From the NCBI RefSeq assembly GCF_047229345.1, contig NZ_JBFTER010000112.1, positions 1-16,433 of the forward strand: DNA of 16,433 nt, given 5' to 3'. This document shows positions 1-6,300 of the stretch, piece by piece (position 1 is the first letter of the stretch; the number at the start of each line of letters is the position of its first letter). Origin of the DNA: Cellulomonas_A sp047229345. GTDB taxonomy: Bacteria > Actinomycetota > Actinomycetes > Actinomycetales > Cellulomonadaceae. A model generated the notes under the pieces. It did no database searches, was not told the origin of the DNA, and saw only the letters and a list, made by a program, of their open reading frames with translations. Made by a program: the position numbers and the translations under genes.

Positions 1-1039
1 CCCCGGGCGCACGGCCGCCGGCGCCCGCGACGCTGCCCGGGGACGAGGCGTCGCCGGCCGGCAGCCGGTCGTCGAGCCAGCCGAGCACGGCTGCCGCGTG
101 GTCGACGTCCTCCGCGACCAGGTGGCCCGCGCGCTCGAAGCGGTGCACGTCGGCGTGCGGCAGCCGTTCCTGCAGGTCGTCGAGGTAGCGGTCGCGGAAC
201 ACGGGGTCCCGCGCGCCCCACAGCACGAGCGCGGGCACGTCGAGCGCGCTGACGCCCGCGGCGACGCGGTCGAGCTCCGCAGCGCTCCCGTGCGTCGCGT
301 CGGCGGGGATGTCCGCGACGAAGCCCTCGATCCCGCCGCGGCGCTCGGCACGCCGGTACGGCGCCCGGTACCCGGCACGGACGGCTGCGTCGAGCGGCGG
401 GTGCGCGAGCGCGAGCGTCGTGTCGAGGAACGCGGTCGTGCGCCGGGTCGACGACGCCAGCACGCCGCGCCGCAGCGCGAGCCGCAGCGGCGCCGGCACC
501 GGCGTCCCGGCGGGCTGGTGGACCGCGGTGTTGAGGACGGCGACCCCCGCGAGCAGGTCCGGGTGGTTGACGGCCCAGCCGAGCGAGACGACGCCGCCCC
601 AGTCGTGCCCGAGCGTCACCACCGGCCCGCTCAGGCCGAGCGCGTCGGTGAGGTCGCCCAGGTCCCTGACCCGGCGGGCGAGCGGCCGGTGCTCGCCGGT
701 CCGCTCGGAGAAGCCCATGTCGAGCTGGTCGACCGCGACGACGCGCCACGCGGGCCGCCCGGCCTCCGCGGCCTCGGTCGCCGCAGCGACGAGCCGCCGC
801 CAGAGATAGGACCAGGTGGGGTTCCCGTGCACGGCGAGGACCGTCCCGACCGGCGCGGTCCCGCGCTCGTCGAGGCGGGGCCCGTTGTCGAGGACGTGCC
901 ACGTCCGCACAGGGCCGTCGGCCGCGGGCGTCGTCTGCACGGCGGTCACGAGCCGGGAGAACCCGGCATCGAGGCCGGCGAGCCCGCGCGGCGGGAGGGA
1001 TGCCGGGGCGGTCCGCCCCGGCGCACCCGGGGACGTCAC
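1..1039 (-). CDS. oleBC: OleB-type alpha/beta hydrolase, N-terminal part of a probable OleBC fusion (partial, runs off left edge)
   Basis: The OleB domain is expected to act on the beta-lactone made by OleC, releasing the cis-olefin and CO2 in long-chain alkene synthesis. The GTG start at 1039 overlaps the oleA stop (GTGA), and the frame stays open for 346 codons to position 2. The protein shows the haloalkane-dehalogenase fold signatures: HGNPTWSYLWRRL near residues 71-83, DQLDMGFSE near 104-112, the nucleophile elbow GHDWGG with Asp146, LWGARDP (acid region), and AGHLVAED carrying the catalytic His. After the hydrolase domain ends (about residue 325, WLDDRL) the frame continues into a Gly/Ala/Ser/Pro-rich stretch without a stop. 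That is what an OleB-linker-OleC fusion, known from Micrococcus luteus, would show. The OleC ligase part itself lies outside the window, so the fusion is inferred. A stand-alone hydrolase with a disordered tail is the alternative. Confidence 0.85.
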   Translation of the reverse strand, partial: MTSPGAPGRTAPASLPPRGLAGLDAGFSRLVTAVQTTPAADGPVRTWHVLDNGPRLDERGTAPVGTVLAVHGNPTWSYLWRRLVAAATEAAEAGRPAWRVVAVDQLDMGFSERTGEHRPLARRVRDLGDLTDALGLSGPVVTLGHDWGGVVSLGWAVNHPDLLAGVAVLNTAVHQPAGTPVPAPLRLALRRGVLASSTRRTTAFLDTTLALAHPPLDAAVRAGYRAPYRRAERRGGIEGFVADIPADATHGSAAELDRVAAGVSALDVPALVLWGARDPVFRDRYLDDLQERLPHADVHRFERAGHLVAEDVDHAAAVLGWLDDRLPAGDASSPGSVAGAGGRAPG

Positions 1040-2058
1040 CAGGCGATCTCCATCATCGCCGTGTTGAGCCCCGAGCCGACCCCCATGAGCAGCAGCCGGT
1101 CGCCGGGCTCGAGCGAGGACGCCTCGTGCGCGAGCGTGATCGGGATCGACGCCGGGCCGACGTTGCCGAACCGGCCGTACGTCGTCGGGATCCGCGAGCG
1201 GTCCAGCCCGGCGGCCTTGACGATCGCCTTGGTGTGCACGTCGGACACCTGGTGGAGGATGTAGCGGTCCATCGCGGCCCAGTCCCACTCGTGCCGGGCC
1301 TCGGTCCACGCCGCGAGGACGAGCTCCATGCCGCCCTCGAGCAGCGCGCGAGTGTCGGTGTACATGCCCTCGACGCTCCCGACGCACACGTCGTGGAACT
1401 GCGTCGCGGCGCGCGTGACGCCGCCGAGGATCCGGTGCCCCTCGGGGTGGGCGTCGGCCGGCCCGACGACGGCGGCCGCCGCACCGGAGCCGAGCGTGAG
1501 GCTCGCGAACTCCTGCATGAAGTCCGCGCGCGTGATGTCGTCGCCGACCAGCCGCTCGATCGTGTTGTCCTGGATCTCGTCGGCGTCCTCGCCCGCGACG
1601 ACGACGGCGTACTTGATCTGCCCGGCGTCGATGAGCTGCGCCGCGAGGTTCATGCCGTTCACGAAGCCGAGGCACGCGTTCGCGATGTCGAAGTTCACGG
1701 CCGACGACGGCAGCCCGAGCCCGTGGTGGATGCGGACGGCGACGGACGGTTCGAGGTGCTTGCGGGTGACGGAGGTGTTGACCAGGAGACCGACCTCGCG
1801 CCGGTCGATCCCCGACTCCGCCAGGGCCTTCTCCGCGGCGGCCACGGCGGCACCGTCGAACGTCTGCCCGTCGGCCCAGTTGCGCCGCTCGTGCACGCCC
1901 GCGACCCGCTGGAGCAGGCCCCGCGGGAGCCGCAGGCGCTTGAGCGCGGGGGCCAGGCGACGGTCGATGTCCGCGGACGTCGTCACGCGGTCGGGCGTCG
2001 TCGAGGCGAGGGAGAGGAGAGCGGCGTTGCGGTGCCGTGAGGTCGCGTTGCCGCTCAC
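1036..2058 (-). CDS. oleA: OleA, thiolase-fold acyl-CoA head-to-head condensing enzyme (3-oxoacyl-ACP synthase III family)
   Basis: 340 aa, the usual length for OleA/FabH. OleA condenses two fatty acyl-CoAs without decarboxylation to a 2-alkyl-3-ketoacid, the first step of long-chain olefin synthesis. The sequence shows the active-site Cys129 in FDIANACLGFVNGM, His269 in YILHQVSDVH, and Asn299 in YGRFGNVGPASIP, giving the Cys-His-Asn set. Glu103 in TRKHLEPSVAVR sits where OleA, rather than FabH, has its extra glutamate. The start is GTG at 2058, preceded by GAGGTGAG about 4-5 nt upstream. The downstream hydrolase overlaps by 4 nt, so the two are translationally coupled. The OleB-type neighbour favours OleA over FabH, which would sit with fatty-acid synthase genes. 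Annotation pipelines would probably call it 3-oxoacyl-ACP synthase III. Confidence 0.88.
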   Translation of the reverse strand: MSGNATSRHRNAALLSLASTTPDRVTTSADIDRRLAPALKRLRLPRGLLQRVAGVHERRNWADGQTFDGAAVAAAEKALAESGIDRREVGLLVNTSVTRKHLEPSVAVRIHHGLGLPSSAVNFDIANACLGFVNGMNLAAQLIDAGQIKYAVVVAGEDADEIQDNTIERLVGDDITRADFMQEFASLTLGSGAAAAVVGPADAHPEGHRILGGVTRAATQFHDVCVGSVEGMYTDTRALLEGGMELVLAAWTEARHEWDWAAMDRYILHQVSDVHTKAIVKAAGLDRSRIPTTYGRFGNVGPASIPITLAHEASSLEPGDRLLLMGVGSGLNTAMMEIAW

Positions 2059-2116
2059 TGCTCACCTCGCGTTCGTCTGTTCGCCTACGGGTCGGACCTG
2101 CGCCATCGTCGCACTC

Positions 2117-2140
2117 CCCGTGCGAGCCCGCGCGCGCACG
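2117..2140. promoter_or_regulatory. Perfect 8-bp inverted repeat upstream of oleA
   Basis: CCCGTGCG (2117-2124) and CGCACGGG (2133-2140) are perfect reverse complements around an 8-nt loop. The repeat ends about 59 nt upstream of the oleA GTG. It could be an operator for the ole operon or a second hairpin terminating the small gene at 2233-2430. It has no T-run on either strand, so its role is undecided. Confidence 0.35.
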
Positions 2141-2196
2141 GGCGCAGGTGGACCCCTCGGGGAAGGTGACGTTCGCCTCTCGGGGCACGCGCGGCC

Positions 2197-2223
2197 GCAC
2201 CGGCGGAGGTCCCCCGGCGGTGC
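2197..2223 (-). terminator. Hairpin terminator candidate after the 65-aa gene
   Basis: On the minus strand GCACCGCCGG and CCGCCGGTGC form a 10-bp stem with one internal mismatch around a 7-nt loop, starting 10 nt after the stop codon at 2233. No U-tract follows, which is common for actinobacterial terminators. Confidence 0.45.
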
Positions 2224-2232
2224 CGGAGGGCG

Positions 2233-2430
2233 TCAGGCGGAGACCGCGAGCTCCTCGGTGCGCGCCCCGCGGCTGCGCTCGTCGCGCCCCGGCGTCAGGT
2301 CGTCGTCCATCGTCGTCAGCACGAGCTCGAGCGTCTCCTCGTCGATGACGTAGACGGCACGCTGCCCGCAGCCGCAGACGAGCTCGCCGTCGTCGTAGTA
2401 GGTGCACGCGTGGGTCCGGTTGCTGGCCAT
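2233..2430 (-). CDS. Small hypothetical protein, 65 aa
   Basis: I do not recognise a named family. The protein starts MASNRTHACTYYDDGELVCGCGQ and has a His/Cys-containing N-terminal segment (His8, Cys9, Cys19, Cys21) that could hold a metal. A beta-rich middle (RAVYVIDEETLELVLT) and a charged C-terminal tail follow. There is no signal peptide or membrane segment. The ATG at 2430 lacks a properly spaced Shine-Dalgarno. Instead TACCGT, which fits the TANNNT -10 pattern, ends 6 nt before the ATG, so the mRNA may be leaderless. A hairpin follows the stop. It reads the same way as oleA, but the 174-nt gap with two hairpins suggests a separate transcript. Codon use matches the neighbours, supporting a real gene. 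Confidence 0.6.
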   Translation of the reverse strand: MASNRTHACTYYDDGELVCGCGQRAVYVIDEETLELVLTTMDDDLTPGRDERSRGARTEELAVSA

Positions 2431-2436
2431 GCTCCG

Positions 2437-2442
2437 ACGGTA
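2437..2442 (-). promoter_or_regulatory. Putative -10 element for a leaderless transcript of the 65-aa gene
   Basis: On the minus strand TACCGT (TANNNT pattern) lies 6 nt before the ATG at 2430, placing the predicted transcription start at or next to the start codon. No convincing -35 is visible. The call rests on one short motif plus the absence of a good ribosome binding site. Confidence 0.3.
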
Positions 2443-2531
2443 GACGCGCCCACCGACACGGCCCGCGCCGACACGCCCGGGCGGGCGACCCCCGCGGTGG
2501 TCCCGGGCCGCGAGGTCGCCGCGACGGCCGG

Positions 2532-3380
2532 TCAGTCCTGCGGGATCGTCGCGACGGCGGCGCGCAGCCCGGGCAGCAGCGTGTCCAGGTACGCGGCGGT
2601 GTCCTCCCAGCCCTCGACGGCGTGGCAGGGGACGCCGAGCGCCTTGACCGGGTAGTCGTTGCCGTCCTCGTCGAGGCGGTCGCCGACGAAGAGCATCTCC
2701 TGCAGGTCGATCCCGGTCATTTCCGCGAGCCGCGTCATGCCGTACGCCTTGTCGATGCCCTTGCGCGTGATGTCGACCGACGTCGAGCCGCCCGAGCGCA
2801 CCTCGAGGTCCGGGAGCAGCGCCGCGACGGCCTCACGCAGCGAGGACTTCTTGGAGCCGGTGGGGTCCCACGCCGACTTCGCGGCGACGGGCGCGGCCTG
2901 GCCGAGCGCCGAGAAGGTGATCTGGCTGCCGCGGTCCTCGAGGATCGGGCCCCACGTCTCGGTCTCCCAGAGCCCCAGCTCCCTGGCCTGGCCCTCGACC
3001 GCGGCGAGCGCGCGCTGCTTCTCGTCCTCGGTGAGGTTCTGGGCGTACACCTGGTCCCACGCCGCGCCGGTGTGGCGGTAGTACTGCGTGCCGCAGGTGG
3101 GCATGAGGTGCAGGCGCGCGAGCGCCGCGGGGTCCGCGCCGGTCAGCCGGTCGACGACCTGCATCTGGAACTGGCCGAACTGGCCGCCCGAGATGATGCA
3201 GACCTCGACGACGTCGAGCAGCTCCAGGAGCAGCCCCGCCATGCGCGGGTCGAGCGGGGACTTCGACGGGGCCAGGGTGTCGTCCAGGTCGAACGCGACG
3301 AGGCGGGGTGCGCGGGACAGGGGACCCTCCGAGGGCGGGAGCGGGCGGGGGAGCGCAGCGCGCTGCCACCCGGGGTGCAC
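2532..3380 (-). CDS. HAD-superfamily IIB phosphatase, phosphomannomutase-like
   Basis: Cytosolic phosphotransfer enzyme of the HAD-IIB (Cof/PMM-like cap) type, probably a sugar-phosphate phosphatase or mutase; the substrate cannot be read from the sequence. Motif I is FDLDDTLAPSKS near the N-terminus, with Asp nucleophile and acid/base Asp. Motif II is ISGGQFGQF, the motif III lysine lies in RKGIDKAYGMTRL, and motif IV is FVGDRLDEDGNDYP. All catalytic motifs are present. The GTG at 3380 is the only canonical in-frame start between the upstream gene and motif I, but it has no well-spaced Shine-Dalgarno. A CTG at 3320 lies 5 nt after a perfect GGAGG and gives MSRAPRLVAFDLDDT, a more family-like N-terminus. 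The true start may therefore be the rarer CTG (262 aa). It shares strand with the metallophosphoesterase upstream, 59 nt away. Confidence 0.82.
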   Translation of the reverse strand: MHPGWQRAALPRPLPPSEGPLSRAPRLVAFDLDDTLAPSKSPLDPRMAGLLLELLDVVEVCIISGGQFGQFQMQVVDRLTGADPAALARLHLMPTCGTQYYRHTGAAWDQVYAQNLTEDEKQRALAAVEGQARELGLWETETWGPILEDRGSQITFSALGQAAPVAAKSAWDPTGSKKSSLREAVAALLPDLEVRSGGSTSVDITRKGIDKAYGMTRLAEMTGIDLQEMLFVGDRLDEDGNDYPVKALGVPCHAVEGWEDTAAYLDTLLPGLRAAVATIPQD

Positions 3381-3439
3381 GTGGACGCCCCATCCTCCCA
3401 GAGTCCGGGGGCCGCGTCGCCCACCGGTCCGGGTGCCGC

Positions 3440-4330
3440 TCAGCGCGCGCGGACGAGCTCCCGCTGGGTCGGCACCGAGGCGGGGCGCACGTCGGCGGCG
3501 ACGGTGGACCGGCCGACCGTCACGTGCTCGCCGATCGGCACGACCGAGTGCATGACCGTCTCGTCGTACACGTGCACCAGGTTGTACGCCTGGGCGCCGT
3601 CGCGGCCGCGCGTCCCGCGGTCGGGCGTCCGCAGGTCCTGGGTGTAGCAGGTGGCCGACGCGACCGACACCGGGATGCCCGCGAACGTCGCCGACGTCGA
3701 GTAGTGCAGGTGCCCGGCGAGGATGCCGCGGACGTCGGAGCCGCGCAGCACGTCGGCGAGCGGCTCCTGGTCGCGTAGCTCGACCGCGACCGCGAGGTCC
3801 TGCAGGCACGGGACCGGGGGGTGGTGCATGAGCAGCAGCGAGCCCTCCGGCGCCGGCTCGGCGAGGACGTCCGCGAGCCACGAGAGCTGCACGGGAGTGA
3901 CCTCGCCGTGGTGGAAGCCGGGCACGGACGAGTCCAGCACGACGACGCGCAGGCCGCCGAGGTGCAGCACGTGGTCGTACGGCGCGTCGGACGGGGCCTC
4001 GTCGGTCAGCTCCCGCCGCAGCGTCGCCCGGTCGTCGTGGTTGCCCATGGCCCACACGACGCGCGCGCCCATCCGGCGGGCGGCCGGCTCGACGACCTCG
4101 CGCAGGCTGCGGTACGCCTCGGGGTCCCCGACGTCCGCGAGGTCCCCCGTGAACAGGAGCGCCTCGGGGGCCGCGCCGGAGTGCTCGAGGCCCGCGAGGA
4201 GCTCCGCGAGGTGCGCGCGCGAGTCCGCGACGCCGTACAGCAGCGGGTCGCGGGGCGAGACGAAGTGCGTGTCGCTGAAGTGGGCGATGACGTGCCGGGC
4301 CTGGGGGCGGCCCGCCTGCTTCGGGGTCAT
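3440..4330 (-). CDS. CpdA-like metallophosphoesterase (calcineurin-like phosphodiesterase)
   Basis: 296 aa. Binuclear metal phosphohydrolase of the cyclic-nucleotide phosphodiesterase (CpdA/Rv0805-like) class; cAMP is a plausible substrate but not proven by sequence. All metal-binding blocks are present in order: FSDTHF (D-x-H) near residue 20, FTGDLADVGD (GDxxD), AMGNHDD (GNHD/E), LLMHHPPV, and AGHLHYS (GHxH). There is no signal peptide or transmembrane segment, so it is cytosolic. I chose the ATG at 4330 because GAGAAGAAG lies a few nt upstream and the family begins shortly before the first metal motif. An ATG at 4375 is possible but lacks a ribosome site and would start inside an inverted repeat. 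The HAD phosphatase follows on the same strand and may be cotranscribed. Confidence 0.87.
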   Translation of the reverse strand: MTPKQAGRPQARHVIAHFSDTHFVSPRDPLLYGVADSRAHLAELLAGLEHSGAAPEALLFTGDLADVGDPEAYRSLREVVEPAARRMGARVVWAMGNHDDRATLRRELTDEAPSDAPYDHVLHLGGLRVVVLDSSVPGFHHGEVTPVQLSWLADVLAEPAPEGSLLLMHHPPVPCLQDLAVAVELRDQEPLADVLRGSDVRGILAGHLHYSTSATFAGIPVSVASATCYTQDLRTPDRGTRGRDGAQAYNLVHVYDETVMHSVVPIGEHVTVGRSTVAADVRPASVPTQRELVRAR

Positions 4331-4353
4331 GACGCTTCTTCTCACCGGGGACG

Positions 4354-4383
4354 ACGGTCGGACGGTCAGCTCCATCCGACCGT
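4354..4383. promoter_or_regulatory. 9-bp perfect inverted repeat in the leader of the metallophosphoesterase gene
   Basis: ACGGTCGGA (4354-4362) and TCCGACCGT (4375-4383) are perfect reverse complements with a 12-bp spacer (21 bp centre to centre). The motif GACGGTC also occurs as a direct repeat at 4353-4359 and 4361-4367. This arrangement fits a dyad operator for a dimeric repressor or a leader hairpin. It overlaps the putative promoter just upstream of the 4330 start. Confidence 0.4.
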
Positions 4384-4386
4384 TCC
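4361..4386 (-). promoter_or_regulatory. Possible ECF-sigma promoter for the metallophosphoesterase gene
   Basis: On the minus strand GGAAC (4386-4382) and CGTC (4364-4361) are separated by 17 bp. GGAAC-N16/17-CGTC resembles promoters of extracytoplasmic-function sigma factors. The predicted start would leave a leader of roughly 20-25 nt before the ATG at 4330. In DNA this GC-rich such short matches arise by chance, so this is a suggestion only. Confidence 0.3.
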
Positions 4387-4465
4387 AGCATGAACGATGG
4401 TCGAACGCGCGGCACCCGGGGTGAGGCGCGCCGCTGTCCATCCCGATCGGTCACCCGTCCGGGGT

Positions 4466-4513
4466 CCTGAGGCGCCGGCACCCGGCCCGCACGTGGCCGG
4501 CCGGCGCCTCAGG
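4466..4513 (-). terminator. Strong hairpin terminator after the Stealth-type gene
   Basis: CCTGAGGCGCCGG (4466-4478) and CCGGCGCCTCAGG (4501-4513) form a perfect 13-bp stem around a 22-nt loop that can itself fold (GGCC/GGCC). The hairpin begins 8 nt after the stop codon ending at 4522. No T-run follows. Position and stem strength make a terminator the simplest reading. Confidence 0.7.
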
Positions 4514-4521
4514 TCCCGGCG

Positions 4522-6153
4522 TCAGGCGTCGGGGTCCTCCCACGGCGCGACGACCGGGAAGTACCGGTCGAGGAAGTCCCGGACCGCGCGGGCCCGGACG
4601 TCCTCGTCGATCTCCGGGAAGCTGCCGTCGTTGAGGCAGAACATGTCCGTCGAGCGCTTCGCGAGCAGCGACTTCATCGCCTCGAGCCCCGCGCGCGACG
4701 TCGTGTCGACGTACTTCGTGCGGGCCGTCGTCTGCACCGCGCGCCCGCTCATCAGCGCGTAGTAGTGGTAGAGCGAGTTGGTCACCGAGATGTCCGTCGC
4801 GGAACGGAACCGGCTCGCGGCGGTCGCGGCGAACTGGTCGGCGAACTCGCGCTCCATCTCGTCGAGCACGCTGCGCCGCAGCGGTGCCGCCGAGTGCTCC
4901 AGGTGCCGGGTCGTCAGGCGCCCGAACCGCTCGAGCAGCAGCGCCCGGTTGACGCGGGCGGCGTTCTCGAAGCCGCTGCGGCGGGGGTCGTTGCCGCCCA
5001 GGCCGATGCGCGTCGTCGCCTCGACGAACTTTGTGACGCCGCCCGGGGAGAAGAACAGGTCCGGGGTGATCGGCCGGCCGAAGAACATGTCGTCGTTCGA
5101 GTACAGGAAGTGCTCGGCGAGCCCGGGGATGTGGTGCAGCTGGGCCTCGACCGCGTGCGAGTTGTGCGTCGGGAGGACCGAGGGGTCGGCGAAGAACTCC
5201 TCGCTGCGCACGAACGTCACGCCCGGGTGGTCCGCGAGCCACGCCGGCTTCGGGGAGTCCGTCGCGACGAAGATCCGCCGGACCCACGGCGCGAACATGT
5301 GCACCGAGCGCAGCGCGTAGCGCAGCTCGTCGACGTGCCGGTAGCGCGCCGGGGCGTCGTCGCCCTCGCCGACCACGTAGCTCTTCATGCGGGCCGCGCG
5401 GGCCTTCTGGAACGCGGTGGACGTCCCGTCGACCCACGAGAACACCATGTCGATCTCGAACGGCAGGTCCGACGCGTGGTCGGTGAACATGTGCTCGATG
5501 GTCGACCACGTGCGTCCGTAGCGCTCGACCGTGCCGCGCGTGACCTCGTCGACGTGCACGGTGCGGCGCGTCAGCGAGTTCTCGACGGGCAGCACGACCT
5601 CGTCGGGCCCGTGCTGCCACAGCTCGACCTGGACGGCCTGGTCGGCGCCGTACCGCAGGCCGCCGAGGGGCTCGATGCGCGGCCGGAACAGCCGCAGCAC
5701 CCGGGCCTTGGGCGTCGCGTGCAGGCCGCCGGTCGCCACGAGGCGGGCCCTGGGCTTCGTCGCGTCCGCGGCGCGCACGTAGAACGGCTCGTCGGCGCAC
5801 GCCCGCGTGAGCGCGTCGCGCAGCGCGGACCGGTCCGCCCAGTCGACGGCGATCACCGGGCGGGCACCGTTGCCGCGCACGAGGAGGTGGTCGACGCCCG
5901 CGGCGGAGAGGGCCTCGCGCACGAACAGCAGGTCCGCGACCGTCGCCTCGTGCGGCGTGAGCGTGCGGTTCTCGAGCGTGTACCTGCCCTTGACGAGCAG
6001 GACGTCGTCGCGCTGGAGCAGGTGCGCTCCCGGCTCGGGGGCCGGGGCGAGCGTCGTGCTCGTGGTCGGGGGGGCGGCGTAGGCGGCGAGGTCCGCAGGC
6101 AAGGTGGTGATGGCGGTTCCCAGGTGGTCGACGGTGGGACGGCGCCGGTGCAC
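4522..6153 (-). CDS. Stealth-family phosphotransferase (sugar-1-phosphate transferase, cell-surface glycan)
   Basis: 543 aa from the GTG at 6153. Stealth proteins transfer sugar-1-phosphate to build phosphodiester-linked glycans (capsule, LPS, teichoic-acid-like polymers). CR1 is at about 233-245 (EIDMVFSWVDGTS). CR2 runs about 268-375, with RYRHVDELRYALRSV, the FVATDS strand, HNSHAVEAQLH and YSNDDMFFGRPI. A CR3-like block is near 410-460 (LTTRHLEHS ... NSLYHYYALMSG) and a CR4-like block near 495-535 (STDMFCLNDG). The first 230 residues are a less conserved N-terminal region found in actinobacterial members. No membrane segment is visible. The start is uncertain: neither GTG 6153 nor TTG 6102 has a good ribosome site, but residues before about 45 look poorly conserved, so the core is unaffected. 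It is a single-gene transcript, divergent from the acetamidase gene. Confidence 0.85.
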   Translation of the reverse strand: MHRRRPTVDHLGTAITTLPADLAAYAAPPTTSTTLAPAPEPGAHLLQRDDVLLVKGRYTLENRTLTPHEATVADLLFVREALSAAGVDHLLVRGNGARPVIAVDWADRSALRDALTRACADEPFYVRAADATKPRARLVATGGLHATPKARVLRLFRPRIEPLGGLRYGADQAVQVELWQHGPDEVVLPVENSLTRRTVHVDEVTRGTVERYGRTWSTIEHMFTDHASDLPFEIDMVFSWVDGTSTAFQKARAARMKSYVVGEGDDAPARYRHVDELRYALRSVHMFAPWVRRIFVATDSPKPAWLADHPGVTFVRSEEFFADPSVLPTHNSHAVEAQLHHIPGLAEHFLYSNDDMFFGRPITPDLFFSPGGVTKFVEATTRIGLGGNDPRRSGFENAARVNRALLLERFGRLTTRHLEHSAAPLRRSVLDEMEREFADQFAATAASRFRSATDISVTNSLYHYYALMSGRAVQTTARTKYVDTTSRAGLEAMKSLLAKRSTDMFCLNDGSFPEIDEDVRARAVRDFLDRYFPVVAPWEDPDA

Positions 6154-6240
6154 CTCGCGCGGAGGACGCGCAGAGCGTGCTGCAGCGTCGTCGGGGGGCA
6201 GTGCGCAGAGCGTACGCCGTCCGGGCGACCCCGGCGAGAG

Positions 6241-6269
6241 ATCTGCCGGACATCTGCGGTCGGTACCCT
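6241..6269 (+). promoter_or_regulatory. Putative promoter/operator region of the acetamidase-led operon
   Basis: TACCCT (6264-6269) fits the TANNNT -10 pattern and lies 31 nt before the GTG at 6301. ATCTGC is repeated at 6241-6246 and 6252-6257, one helical turn (11 bp) apart, a spacing typical of regulator half-sites. No clear -35 is seen. The 147-bp gap also has to hold the promoter of the divergent Stealth gene, for which TACGCT on the minus strand (6214-6209) is a weak -10 candidate. Confidence 0.3.
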
Positions 6270-6300
6270 CACCGCCCTGACCTCGACGGAAGGGGTGACC

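Noticed and set aside
1..1039. Haloalkane dehalogenase as the function of the edge hydrolase
   Set aside because: The fold motifs match, but the coupled OleA gene and the open frame beyond the domain point to OleB/OleBC instead.
98..1264. 388-codon plus-strand frame at the left edge
   Set aside because: Complementary-phase shadow of the OleB-type hydrolase, whose catalytic motifs are clear on the minus strand.
2474..2487. CGCCC-GGGC-GGGCG hairpin after the HAD gene as a terminator
   Set aside because: Only a 5-bp stem 45 nt past the stop; such palindromes are expected by chance in this GC-rich DNA.
3381..4481. N-terminal extension of the HAD phosphatase frame (total 649 codons)
   Set aside because: It overlaps the metallophosphoesterase in another frame of the same strand and is an Arg/Pro-rich shadow; the HAD motifs begin only near 3300.
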